Origin: JAEYOM01 sp036260935
Lineage (GTDB): Bacteria; Bacillota; Clostridia; Acetivibrionales; DTU013
Assembly (NCBI GenBank): GCA_036260935.1
Contig: DATALQ010000045.1
Location: 15,129 to 79,128, forward strand
Direction of reading: 5' to 3'
Length of the DNA: 64,000 nucleotides
Within the stretch, counting starts at the first letter, position 1; every line of letters starts with the position of its first letter. Position numbers and translations under genes: made by a program. A model generated the notes under the pieces. It ran no database searches and was not told the origin of the DNA. It saw only the letters and a program-made list of their open reading frames with translations. This document shows, piece after piece, positions 23,620-31,090 of the stretch.

Positions 23620-25077
23620 TTACTTCAGAAGTTCATACTTTTTGATCACTCTATAAAGGAGTACGGCTGCCTCTGCACGGGTTATCTGACTCTTCGGTCT
23701 TAATAGCCCGTCACCGCCCTGCAGGATTTCCTCCCTTACCAGGAAAGTCACGGCATCAAGAGCATATGCAGAAACCTTATCCGAGTCTTTGAAAGCACTG
23801 ATGGAACCGGTAGAGGGTTTAACCTTTTCCAAATAATTTAAAAGGCGATACACAATAACCGCTGCATCTTGTCTCGTTATCTTATCAAACGGTTTGAACT
23901 TTCTGCTACCAATTCCCTCAATAATACCGCATCCCGCCGCATTTTCTATGGCGTCCTTATATTCCGCGGATTTGGGCAGGTCCTCGAAGGTAGCCCTTTT
24001 TTCGGCCTTAAAGCCGGCAATACGGTACAGCATGAGAACAAAATCCGCTCTTGTTATCATAAGCTTCGGATTGAAATGACCTTTGCCATCGCCCACGACT
24101 ATTCCCTTTTGAGAAATATAGTCAATAGCTTCCCTGGCCCAATCATAACCGTCCAAATCCGTAAATGCAACAGGCGATAATGGTACATTGTCATCTCCTA
24201 TTGTTACTGTGCCGGTTCCGGGATTGCTGGTTCCGGGGTTATTTGTTCCGGGGTCGTTGCCTCCGGGGTCGTTGCCTCCGGGGTCGTTGCCTCCGGGATC
24301 GTTGTTAGAGATAGTATAAGAAAATGTAACAGTCGCACTGTTCTCATAACCATCCTTAACTGCCATCGCTTTAATTGTTGTAGTCTTTGTGATCGTTATC
24401 GGCCCGGAATACTGCGTGCTTTGTACAGTAGGTGCAGAGCCGTCCAATGTGTAATATATTTGCGCTCCGCCGGTAGCCGTTGAAAGTGTCACGTTCTGAG
24501 TATCACTGTACGTTCCCGGTGCAGGACTTGCCGACGGTGATTCGGCTATCGGTTTTTGCTCCGAAACGATTAAGCTCTTTACCCAATTAAGAGCCTCTTT
24601 ACTATACTGGGGGACTTTATCCACCAAGCCGGTGAACCTGAAAATTTCAAAATTGTTTATGGTGATTTTACGAGGTTGTTCACCGGAATATTTAAAAACA
24701 ATGTCGCATATGTCCATACTGCTGCTGTATACATTTTCACCAGTCCCAGATGTGAAACCGATCTTATAGGTAACCTGGTTTCCGTCCATGCGACCCTCGG
24801 AAACAACGCCGTTAAGGCCTTTTTTAAAAGTGACACCCGTCATCTTTCCATTTGTATCTCGTTTTATATCCAGAGAAGTCATGTCATCGATAACGACATT
24901 GAATTGACCGGATGCGTAAGCGTCTTTTATTGCAGCGAAGCTGACTGTATAGGTGAATTCCGATTCACCCGGGCTGAGATAGATATTTTCCGCCATCACG
25001 GTTTGGGACAGAAGGCTGAAAACTACGAAAAATGTTAAAACTAAGGCACAGATCCTATTTATTTTTGTCCTTTTCAT
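23620..25077 (-). CDS. SLH-domain surface protein with chitobiase-type domain and possible cohesin-like N-domain
   Basis: A 485-residue exported protein. Signal peptide 1-29 (hydrophobic core, cleavage after VMA). Residues 30-170 form an all-beta domain without a clear assignment; the segment MDICDIVFKYSG followed by RKITINNFEIFRF resembles the end of cohesin-type domains. About 180-257 is a chitobiase C-terminal-like domain (AQIYYTLDGSAPT, then TTTIKAMAVKDGYENS). A Pro/Gly/Asn linker repeats NDPGG three times. Three SLH domains follow (FTDLDGYDWAREAIDYISQKG, DGKGHFNPKLMITRADFVLMLYR and two more), which bind pyruvylated cell-wall polymer. It is thus a cell-surface anchored protein. It lies immediately downstream of the dockerin-bearing esterase gene, with terminators after each. 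Confidence 0.85.
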   Translation of the reverse strand: MKRTKINRICALVLTFFVVFSLLSQTVMAENIYLSPGESEFTYTVSFAAIKDAYASGQFNVVIDDMTSLDIKRDTNGKMTGVTFKKGLNGVVSEGRMDGNQVTYKIGFTSGTGENVYSSSMDICDIVFKYSGEQPRKITINNFEIFRFTGLVDKVPQYSKEALNWVKSLIVSEQKPIAESPSASPAPGTYSDTQNVTLSTATGGAQIYYTLDGSAPTVQSTQYSGPITITKTTTIKAMAVKDGYENSATVTFSYTISNNDPGGNDPGGNDPGGNDPGTNNPGTSNPGTGTVTIGDDNVPLSPVAFTDLDGYDWAREAIDYISQKGIVVGDGKGHFNPKLMITRADFVLMLYRIAGFKAEKRATFEDLPKSAEYKDAIENAAGCGIIEGIGSRKFKPFDKITRQDAAVIVYRLLNYLEKVKPSTGSISAFKDSDKVSAYALDAVTFLVREEILQGGDGLLRPKSQITRAEAAVLLYRVIKKYELLK

Positions 25078-25136
25078 TTATATATATAATTATCCCACCT
25101 TGTCCAAGCGAAATAATCTCTCCTTCCTGTATTTGT

Positions 25137-25170
25137 CAAAAAACCAGGGCGGGCCTGAACCCGCCCTGAA
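25137..25170 (-). terminator. Terminator after the tandem esterase gene
   Basis: On the minus strand CAGGGCGGG-TTCAGG-CCCGCCCTG followed by GTTTTTTG, 15 bases after the stop codon at 25183. Confidence 0.9.
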
Positions 25171-25182
25171 TAAAAGGTAATA

Positions 25183-28100
25183 CTATCTGGTAATATGAGC
25201 GGCCAGATATGCTATTGTGCTTAAATCTACCATATCTACCCTGCCATCACTGTTAATATCGACAGCAAATGTACCGCTGGTGTACCAGTCCGGATCTGCC
25301 TCAAGCTTTCCGAAGCAAGTCATCGCAATGGCAAGATCATTGCCGTTGACAATATCATTTCCATCCAGATCACCAATGGTTTCACCGGCATCCCATATCC
25401 TGGTGGAAGCCTTGCCTTCTCCAACAATACCGCTGAAAATCTCGCCATCTTTGCCGAAGAACATTTTAATCGACTTGATCGCAGTTTCCAGTGACTCTCC
25501 ATTGTTAAGCTTGGCATCGCTCTTCAGTGTTATGGTTACTTTGGCAGCGTCAAATTCAGCTGCGTCCTTAAAGCCATCCACCTGGGCCAGGCTGAAGTAA
25601 GCTGTCGTACCGTCGCCATTGTAGTCCAGGTTTTTGGTAAACAACATGTTCTCTCCACTGTAGGAAGTGGATATGTCGGTAATTTCAAACCGGCTGTCGG
25701 ATATTCCTATCAAGCCTTCCATTACACTTACCTTCTGGAGGTTCTTTATAGATACGTTGAAGGAAACAGATCTGTTGCTGCCCATCAATACGCTGTTGGG
25801 CGCTGCAGTAATGGTTGCCTGGTTGATGTAAACCAGCATTGCTCTGCCTGCCTTGATCCTGTCGGCAAGAGCCGGTACATCGGAAATGGCCGCACCCGGT
25901 ATGGCATTTTTTACCTCATCGGCTACGAGCTTGGCGGCAGCTATCGATTCGTACGTGTATTTTCCGGTTTCCATCTCAGCTGCAAATGCATCGAGTTCAT
26001 CTTTCAGATCGGTATACACTTTATTCTGTGCGAACATCCAATCAATTGCCATCTTGCCTTCCGAGTCGGTATATTCGTTATATACGGGGATCCAGCAGCA
26101 ATGAGGATCGAATACCCAACCGTTATACGGCTCCATCATAACCTTGTTTTCTTCCAGTACAGTCAGTTTATAGTCTCTGAAATAAGGCCCATATGTTTTT
26201 TGAACGTTTACACACATGTTATAAAGGAAGTCCTTTTGGGTTACAAATGCCCATATAGGCAGGTTTGCATAAGATTTTGCCACAGCCACGCTTGAAGGTG
26301 CTCCCGCTGCACATATCGGAACAGCCGCAGCCGGAACGTCAGGATAGGTGTTCAGGAAGGTCCATGTGCTCATTCCGCCCATTGAGAACCCGGTGACATA
26401 AATGCGGTTCGGGTCGACAAGGCCTTCCTTCTCCCATTTCTCAACAACTGCCATCACTTTGGCCATTGAGCTTGCACTCGTAGCGTTTCGAGGACACAGC
26501 ACATGACATGGATACTTGGCCTGATTTTCAGGATTGGCCCATACTGTACCGCCATTACTGAACCGGATAGGAGTATAGATATCGTTACCCTGTCCGCCGC
26601 CATGGAAGAAAATCACAAGGGGCAGAGGCCCATCGGCTTCCTTGTTTATGAAGTAACTGTAATCCATACCATCTTCATTTCCGTACTGGTATTGATCGAG
26701 TACAGGGCTGATAACTGCAGTCTGCCTGAACGATATATTGCTCATGACAGTGCCGTCCGAACAGGCTATGGTTTTGCCGTTATAAGTAATAGTGTAGTTA
26801 GGATTCAAAGTGTAACCGTTGGCATCCATTGCACCGCCATCCGGATTCCCGCCGCCTTCGCCCCAGTTCAAAAACTCCAGAACGATATACCGTCCGGTGC
26901 CGGCAGGTGTACCAATATCATTCACCTGGCTTGTATAAAGCTTGGTGATCGTGCGCGGACCATCATATACTACATTGCTGTCATCAACCTTTCTTGTAGT
27001 CCGGGCGTTGACACTGAACATTGAAGCATCCAACGAAGAGTTACTTACTTCTTTGCCTGTGTCGATAACAACTGCAACCGTACGTTCATCAAATGGGAGG
27101 TTTTCGTTTCTAAGGGTAAACGGGAGTGTCGGCCTGCTTTGGGCAAAAAGCCAGTCGCTCAGCATTCCGCGCTCTTCATCGACGTATTCGTTGTAGACCG
27201 GTATCCAAACGCAATGGGGATGGAATACCCAGCCATTATACGGATCCATCATAACCTTGTTTTCTTTAAGGATTGTCAGCTTATAATTGCTAAAGTATTG
27301 GCCATACGTATCTCTGACACCCGTTACCATACCGGCCAGGCCGTCTCCTTCAGTCACGAAAGCCCAGATCGGCAAATCGGCAATCGCTTTTGCAGCATCG
27401 ACGTTTGCGGGCCCGCCGACTGCACAGAGCGGAGCCGCAGCCGCTGCAACATTGGGATATTTGTTCAGGAAAGTCCAGGTGCTAAGGCCGCCCATGGAAT
27501 AGCCGGTAACATAGATACGGCTCGGATCGACACGTCCGTTAGCTATCCATTGGTTGACAACAGCCATGATATCGTCCACTTTTGTTCCGTCGCCATAGAC
27601 ATTCCTCGGAGCCAGGACATGGCACGGGTGCTTTGCCTGATTCTCGGGTTCCGCCCATACTGTAGCGGAATTACTGTACTGTATGTAGCATTCATTGTCG
27701 TTTCCCTGTCCCCAGCCGTGGAAGACAATAACCAGCGGAAGAGGTTCGCTGCGATCCTTGTTGATGAAGTATCTATAATCGGTTGTCCCCTGGGTACCGG
27801 ACTGGAATTGATCAATAATCGGACTTACAATGCCAGTCTGCATAAATTCAGGGCTAATTACAGATGTACCGTCCTTTAAGCTGATATCTCCGTTGTAGGT
27901 AACAGTGTAATTCAGCGTCATGGCATAGCCGTCAGCCGACGTAGCGCCGCCATCGGGGTTCTCACCGCCCTCACCCCAGTTCACAAACTCGATGACTATG
28001 TATCGGCCAGAGTCGGAGGGAGTACCGTATTCATTTACTGCGCTCGTATAAACCTTTGTGATCGTACGCGGCCCATCATATGCCACGACAGTGTTGTCGG

Positions 28101-28857
28101 CCTTTCTGGTATTGTGTGCATAGACGCTGAACTGGGAAGCATTCAGCGAAGCGCTTTCCACATCTTTCCCTGCGTCTATAAGGACTGCAACCGTACGCTC
28201 CTTGAATGCCTGGTTTTCATTTCTGAGTATGAATGTCATAACCTTGGGGTTAACCACATCGACATCGGCAGCTGAAAAACTCAGTCCGATCAGTAATGCG
28301 CCGCCGTATACGACATTGTAACCGTTTGCAGGGTCAAACGGTTTAACAGTTAATTTGATGGTGTTATCCGCGATTTCAACGTTCGTGACACTGCTATCCG
28401 CACCTGTGATACTGAAATCACTGGTTGTAACAGAAGACAGGGCACTCATCATCTCATCAGAGAAACCTGAATAAATGAAGCCTGTTATGTATCCATTGGA
28501 GATAATGGATTCTGCCGTAACAGTTATTTTAGGCTGCGGAATAATCTTAAAAAGTGCTCCGCCAGGGCTGGTTGTTATCAATTCGTCTGCTCCCGGATCA
28601 CCTGTGACAGGATCGCCCGTGCCGGGATCCGCCGTAGCTGGCTCATCTGCTCCCGGATCAATTATGTCCGGATCGCCCGTGCCTGGATTCGCTGTAGACG
28701 GCTCGTCTGCTCCCGGATCGACTACAACCTGATCACTTGTTTCTGCTGTAATCTCCGGAGTACCCGTTGCTTCCTGAGCCGCTGCCATGGTTACCGTCAT
28801 ATTGAACACCATGAAGCAAACCATCAGGATCGCAATAAATAACCTGGATTTACACAT
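25183..28857 (-). CDS. Secreted tandem esterase with cohesin-like and dockerin-like C-terminus
   Basis: A 1224-residue exported protein. Signal peptide about 1-27; a Pro/Gly/Asp repeat linker (DPGADEP, PGTGDP) to about 100; a beta domain 110-205. Then two homologous modules (about 208-576 and 578-946), each with an Ig-like esterase N-domain (RTVAV.IDTGK, YDGPRTITK, NWGEGG.NPDGGA) and an alpha/beta-hydrolase of the PHB-depolymerase/feruloyl-esterase type: VFHGWGQGN and nucleophile GYSMGG (Ser 454) in the first, FFHGGGQGN and GFSMGG (Ser 825) in the second, with PHC as likely catalytic histidine. A helical spacer (about 950-1010), a cohesin-like beta domain (1014-1150) and a dockerin-like pair of calcium loops (GDLDGNDIVNGNDLAIAM, VDINSDGRVDMVDLSTI) close the protein. 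The start is ATG 28857 with AAAGGGG nine bases upstream. Probable role: removing ester groups from plant polysaccharide outside the cell. Confidence 0.87.
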   Translation of the reverse strand: MCKSRLFIAILMVCFMVFNMTVTMAAAQEATGTPEITAETSDQVVVDPGADEPSTANPGTGDPDIIDPGADEPATADPGTGDPVTGDPGADELITTSPGGALFKIIPQPKITVTAESIISNGYITGFIYSGFSDEMMSALSSVTTSDFSITGADSSVTNVEIADNTIKLTVKPFDPANGYNVVYGGALLIGLSFSAADVDVVNPKVMTFILRNENQAFKERTVAVLIDAGKDVESASLNASQFSVYAHNTRKADNTVVAYDGPRTITKVYTSAVNEYGTPSDSGRYIVIEFVNWGEGGENPDGGATSADGYAMTLNYTVTYNGDISLKDGTSVISPEFMQTGIVSPIIDQFQSGTQGTTDYRYFINKDRSEPLPLVIVFHGWGQGNDNECYIQYSNSATVWAEPENQAKHPCHVLAPRNVYGDGTKVDDIMAVVNQWIANGRVDPSRIYVTGYSMGGLSTWTFLNKYPNVAAAAAPLCAVGGPANVDAAKAIADLPIWAFVTEGDGLAGMVTGVRDTYGQYFSNYKLTILKENKVMMDPYNGWVFHPHCVWIPVYNEYVDEERGMLSDWLFAQSRPTLPFTLRNENLPFDERTVAVVIDTGKEVSNSSLDASMFSVNARTTRKVDDSNVVYDGPRTITKLYTSQVNDIGTPAGTGRYIVLEFLNWGEGGGNPDGGAMDANGYTLNPNYTITYNGKTIACSDGTVMSNISFRQTAVISPVLDQYQYGNEDGMDYSYFINKEADGPLPLVIFFHGGGQGNDIYTPIRFSNGGTVWANPENQAKYPCHVLCPRNATSASSMAKVMAVVEKWEKEGLVDPNRIYVTGFSMGGMSTWTFLNTYPDVPAAAVPICAAGAPSSVAVAKSYANLPIWAFVTQKDFLYNMCVNVQKTYGPYFRDYKLTVLEENKVMMEPYNGWVFDPHCCWIPVYNEYTDSEGKMAIDWMFAQNKVYTDLKDELDAFAAEMETGKYTYESIAAAKLVADEVKNAIPGAAISDVPALADRIKAGRAMLVYINQATITAAPNSVLMGSNRSVSFNVSIKNLQKVSVMEGLIGISDSRFEITDISTSYSGENMLFTKNLDYNGDGTTAYFSLAQVDGFKDAAEFDAAKVTITLKSDAKLNNGESLETAIKSIKMFFGKDGEIFSGIVGEGKASTRIWDAGETIGDLDGNDIVNGNDLAIAMTCFGKLEADPDWYTSGTFAVDINSDGRVDMVDLSTIAYLAAHITR

Positions 28858-29302
28858 TTTGCACAACCCCTTTCTCATTTTGAATTCATCGATTTTGCCG
28901 AGGTAAACTAAGCGAGCAAAAGCATCACCTCCCCCACCAATTATCATTTATACTGTTTTTTGGTACTTTTTTAGAATATCTATTTTGCCAATTTAAAATA
29001 TAGATGACTGAAATGGATTTATAATTTTAAATGCCGATATGTTTATATTATACATTATTTCCATTATTTACTTAATATTAACACAGGACAAAACTGTGTT
29101 CATTTAAAAAAATGCACAAAAAATTTCAATTATTAAACTTTAAACGATTTATATTTCGGGGTTTGCGTATAGTATTATAAAAAAAGAAAAGTTAGAAGAA
29201 ATACAATTTGAACCTGCCTTTCAAAAAGACAAGGCAGAAAAAGTAGATTTATTGAAAAATGTTATTTATAGCTTTAAATCGGAAATAATTAACAAAGTAA
29301 TG
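28858..29302 (-). other. A/T-rich leader and intergenic region of the tandem esterase
   Basis: No gene seen. On the minus strand there is a TATAAT at 29052-29047 without a good -35 box and a long A/T-rich stretch. Just before the start codon, GAGGTGA near 28931 can pair with TTTACCTC near 28905, giving a leader hairpin. A c-di-GMP riboswitch was considered because of the GGCAAA stretch, but the rest of that aptamer is absent. Confidence 0.4.
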
Positions 29303-29343
29303 ATAAAAAGCAAGGGACGGAATGCTGATGCACCCGCCCCCTG
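29303..29343 (-). terminator. Terminator after the receptor gene
   Basis: On the minus strand AGGGGGCGGG pairs (with G-T pairs) with CCGTCCCTT, followed by GCTTTTTATC; it begins about six bases after the stop codon at 29349. Confidence 0.65.
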
Positions 29344-29348
29344 TAACA

Positions 29349-30182
29349 TTATGTGTCCTGTGCCATCTCTTCAAGTACTTTTGACGACGCTGTCAATTCT
29401 TCTATCGAAGCGGCAATTTCCTTTATAGACACTGCCTGGGATTGATAAACCAGTGCGGCATTGCTGATTTTTTCCGAAATATCCTTTATGGATTTGTTGA
29501 CCTGCTGCAAAACCAGGTCGACTTTTTTTAAAGATTCATTTGTCGTATTTGACAGCTTTCCTATTTCCTGGGCAACTACACGAAACCCTTTACCGGAATC
29601 ACCGGCCCGGGCCGCCTCTATAGTCGCATTCAATCCGAGCAGATTCGTTTGCGCAGAAATACGCTTGATAAGGCCAAGGATTTCATCAGTAACTTTCGTA
29701 TTCTCATCTGCTTCTGTTACGTTCTTCAAAATGTCGTCGTTCATTTCAACAACATTCTGCAATTCGGAGGATAGGTCGCTTATTGCCTGAGAAATCTGCT
29801 GTTGGGCTGAAGCTTGGTTTTTATATGCGTTCTGAAGTTCGTAGCTCTTTTGAAGGCTCTTTCCCAATAAAATACAGCCAACTACAGTATCGTTTTCCTT
29901 GACAGGGATTGCGTAAGATTTGAACGGTACCCCGTATACTTCTTTAGGAACAACACTAGTCAGCACTTTTCCCGTTCGTATAGCCTCATATGCGGCGCCG
30001 CCCTTTGGGATCGGATCCCCTGGTTTCGCATTGAGTTTGAGAGTCGGACAGCAGTGGTTCAAAATGTATTGTTCTCTGTCCGTAATAGCAAAGGATGCTT
30101 CATTATCAAACAAAATGGATAAAAACGGGATCAATTTGTAAAAAGCATTCATCATTTCATTATCTATGGACGGATTCGACAT
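29349..30182 (-). CDS. Soluble methyl-accepting-type signalling protein
   Basis: A 277-residue protein without membrane segments. Residues 1-110 form a small sensor domain (FAITDREQYILNH, then GDPIPKGGAAYEAIRTGKV and YAIPVKENDTVVGCI) found in other short cytoplasmic receptors of Clostridia. The C-terminal part is the chemoreceptor signalling hairpin with the tip motif RISAQTNLLGLNATIEAARAG followed by FRVVAQEIGKLS. It likely controls the chemotaxis kinase CheA or a related pathway from inside the cell. AAGGAGG lies six bases upstream of the ATG. It is the last gene of the GH95/transport gene run, 47 bases after the esterase, which suggests a link between sugar supply and motility (inference). 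Confidence 0.85.
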   Translation of the reverse strand: MSNPSIDNEMMNAFYKLIPFLSILFDNEASFAITDREQYILNHCCPTLKLNAKPGDPIPKGGAAYEAIRTGKVLTSVVPKEVYGVPFKSYAIPVKENDTVVGCILLGKSLQKSYELQNAYKNQASAQQQISQAISDLSSELQNVVEMNDDILKNVTEADENTKVTDEILGLIKRISAQTNLLGLNATIEAARAGDSGKGFRVVAQEIGKLSNTTNESLKKVDLVLQQVNKSIKDISEKISNAALVYQSQAVSIKEIAASIEELTASSKVLEEMAQDT

Positions 30183-30229
30183 ATCTGGCCTCCTTGTATC
30201 AACGATAGAACGGAAACAGCATGCAGGAA

Positions 30230-31024
30230 TCAAGCGGTATGAATATCTTTATACCAATCCAAAGCTTTTTCAATATGGGGATTCCAAAACTTCCAGTCAT
30301 GAGAGCCCGGATCCTCCACATATGTAAAAGGAACGCCAAGTTTATCCAAATATCTTTTGAAAACTCTGTTATCCTCCAGCAAAAAATCTTCCGTACCACA
30401 GGCCATATACAAACCTGGGAACGAAACCTTGCTATCCGCAGCTTTTTTTGCCAATGCCTTCGGATCATTATCGCTGCCTTCAAGCTGATCCAGCCTGCCA
30501 AAAGTTTTAATATAATACTTTTCACTTTCCGGTGTTTTCGTGAAATCCATGTCGGCAGCGGCCAGTTTATCTGTAATCAGCGCTGAGGAAAGCGCGATAA
30601 TTGATCCGAAAACATCAGAATATTTCAATCCGTTCCTGATCGCCCCGAATCCCCCCATGGAAAAACCTCCGATCAAAGTATCCTCCCGCTTTTCGGATAA
30701 AGGAAACAATGCCCTGGTGAAACCGATCAATTCTTCACCAATAAACTGTCCAAAATAGTTTTCGTAATCGGGGTTGTCCACATAAAAGCTGTTCTCGCCT
30801 GATGGCATGATAACGGCCATATCATGCCTTTGAGCAAGCTCATGTATACATGAATCGGCAAGCCAGTCCATGCAATGACCCATATAACCGTGCAGCAAAT
30901 ACAGCGTTTTCAAGTTACGCCTCTCCAGTGTGCGAATGCCCGGTTTTTCAAGAGGTAATATCGCCTTGAAGGATACCTGACGCCTCAGGCATGTAGAAAG
31001 AAATTCCACCTGAATAATTGACAT
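30230..31024 (-). CDS. Esterase of the EstA/esterase D type
   Basis: A 264-residue alpha/beta-hydrolase. Motifs: LYLLHGYMGHCMDWL near the start (oxyanion region), the nucleophile elbow GGFSMGGFGA, and a late Asp/His pair (GTEDFLLED and PGSHDWKFW). This pattern is the tributyrin/acetyl-xylan esterase group related to CE1. No signal peptide, so it is cytoplasmic. It probably removes acetyl groups from imported oligosaccharides. The start is at ATG 31024 (GAGGGTGG upstream). It follows GH95 by 66 bases in the same orientation. Confidence 0.85.
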   Translation of the reverse strand: MSIIQVEFLSTCLRRQVSFKAILPLEKPGIRTLERRNLKTLYLLHGYMGHCMDWLADSCIHELAQRHDMAVIMPSGENSFYVDNPDYENYFGQFIGEELIGFTRALFPLSEKREDTLIGGFSMGGFGAIRNGLKYSDVFGSIIALSSALITDKLAAADMDFTKTPESEKYYIKTFGRLDQLEGSDNDPKALAKKAADSKVSFPGLYMACGTEDFLLEDNRVFKRYLDKLGVPFTYVEDPGSHDWKFWNPHIEKALDWYKDIHTA

Positions 31025-31090
31025 AATTACCACCCTCTCAATATGTTTTTATCTGGATTGCATTTGATTAGTGCTCACAAACAAAAAGTC

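Noticed and set aside
24239..24302. Tandem repeats of about 18 bases that could look like a CRISPR array
   Set aside because: They are in-frame codons for the NDPGG linker, without spacers.
28570..28740. Repeated blocks before the esterase module
   Set aside because: They code the DPGADEP/PGTGDP linker in frame; not a separate element.
28890..28960. c-di-GMP riboswitch before the tandem esterase
   Set aside because: Only a GGCAAA stretch and one hairpin fit; the second helix and receptor of the aptamer are missing.
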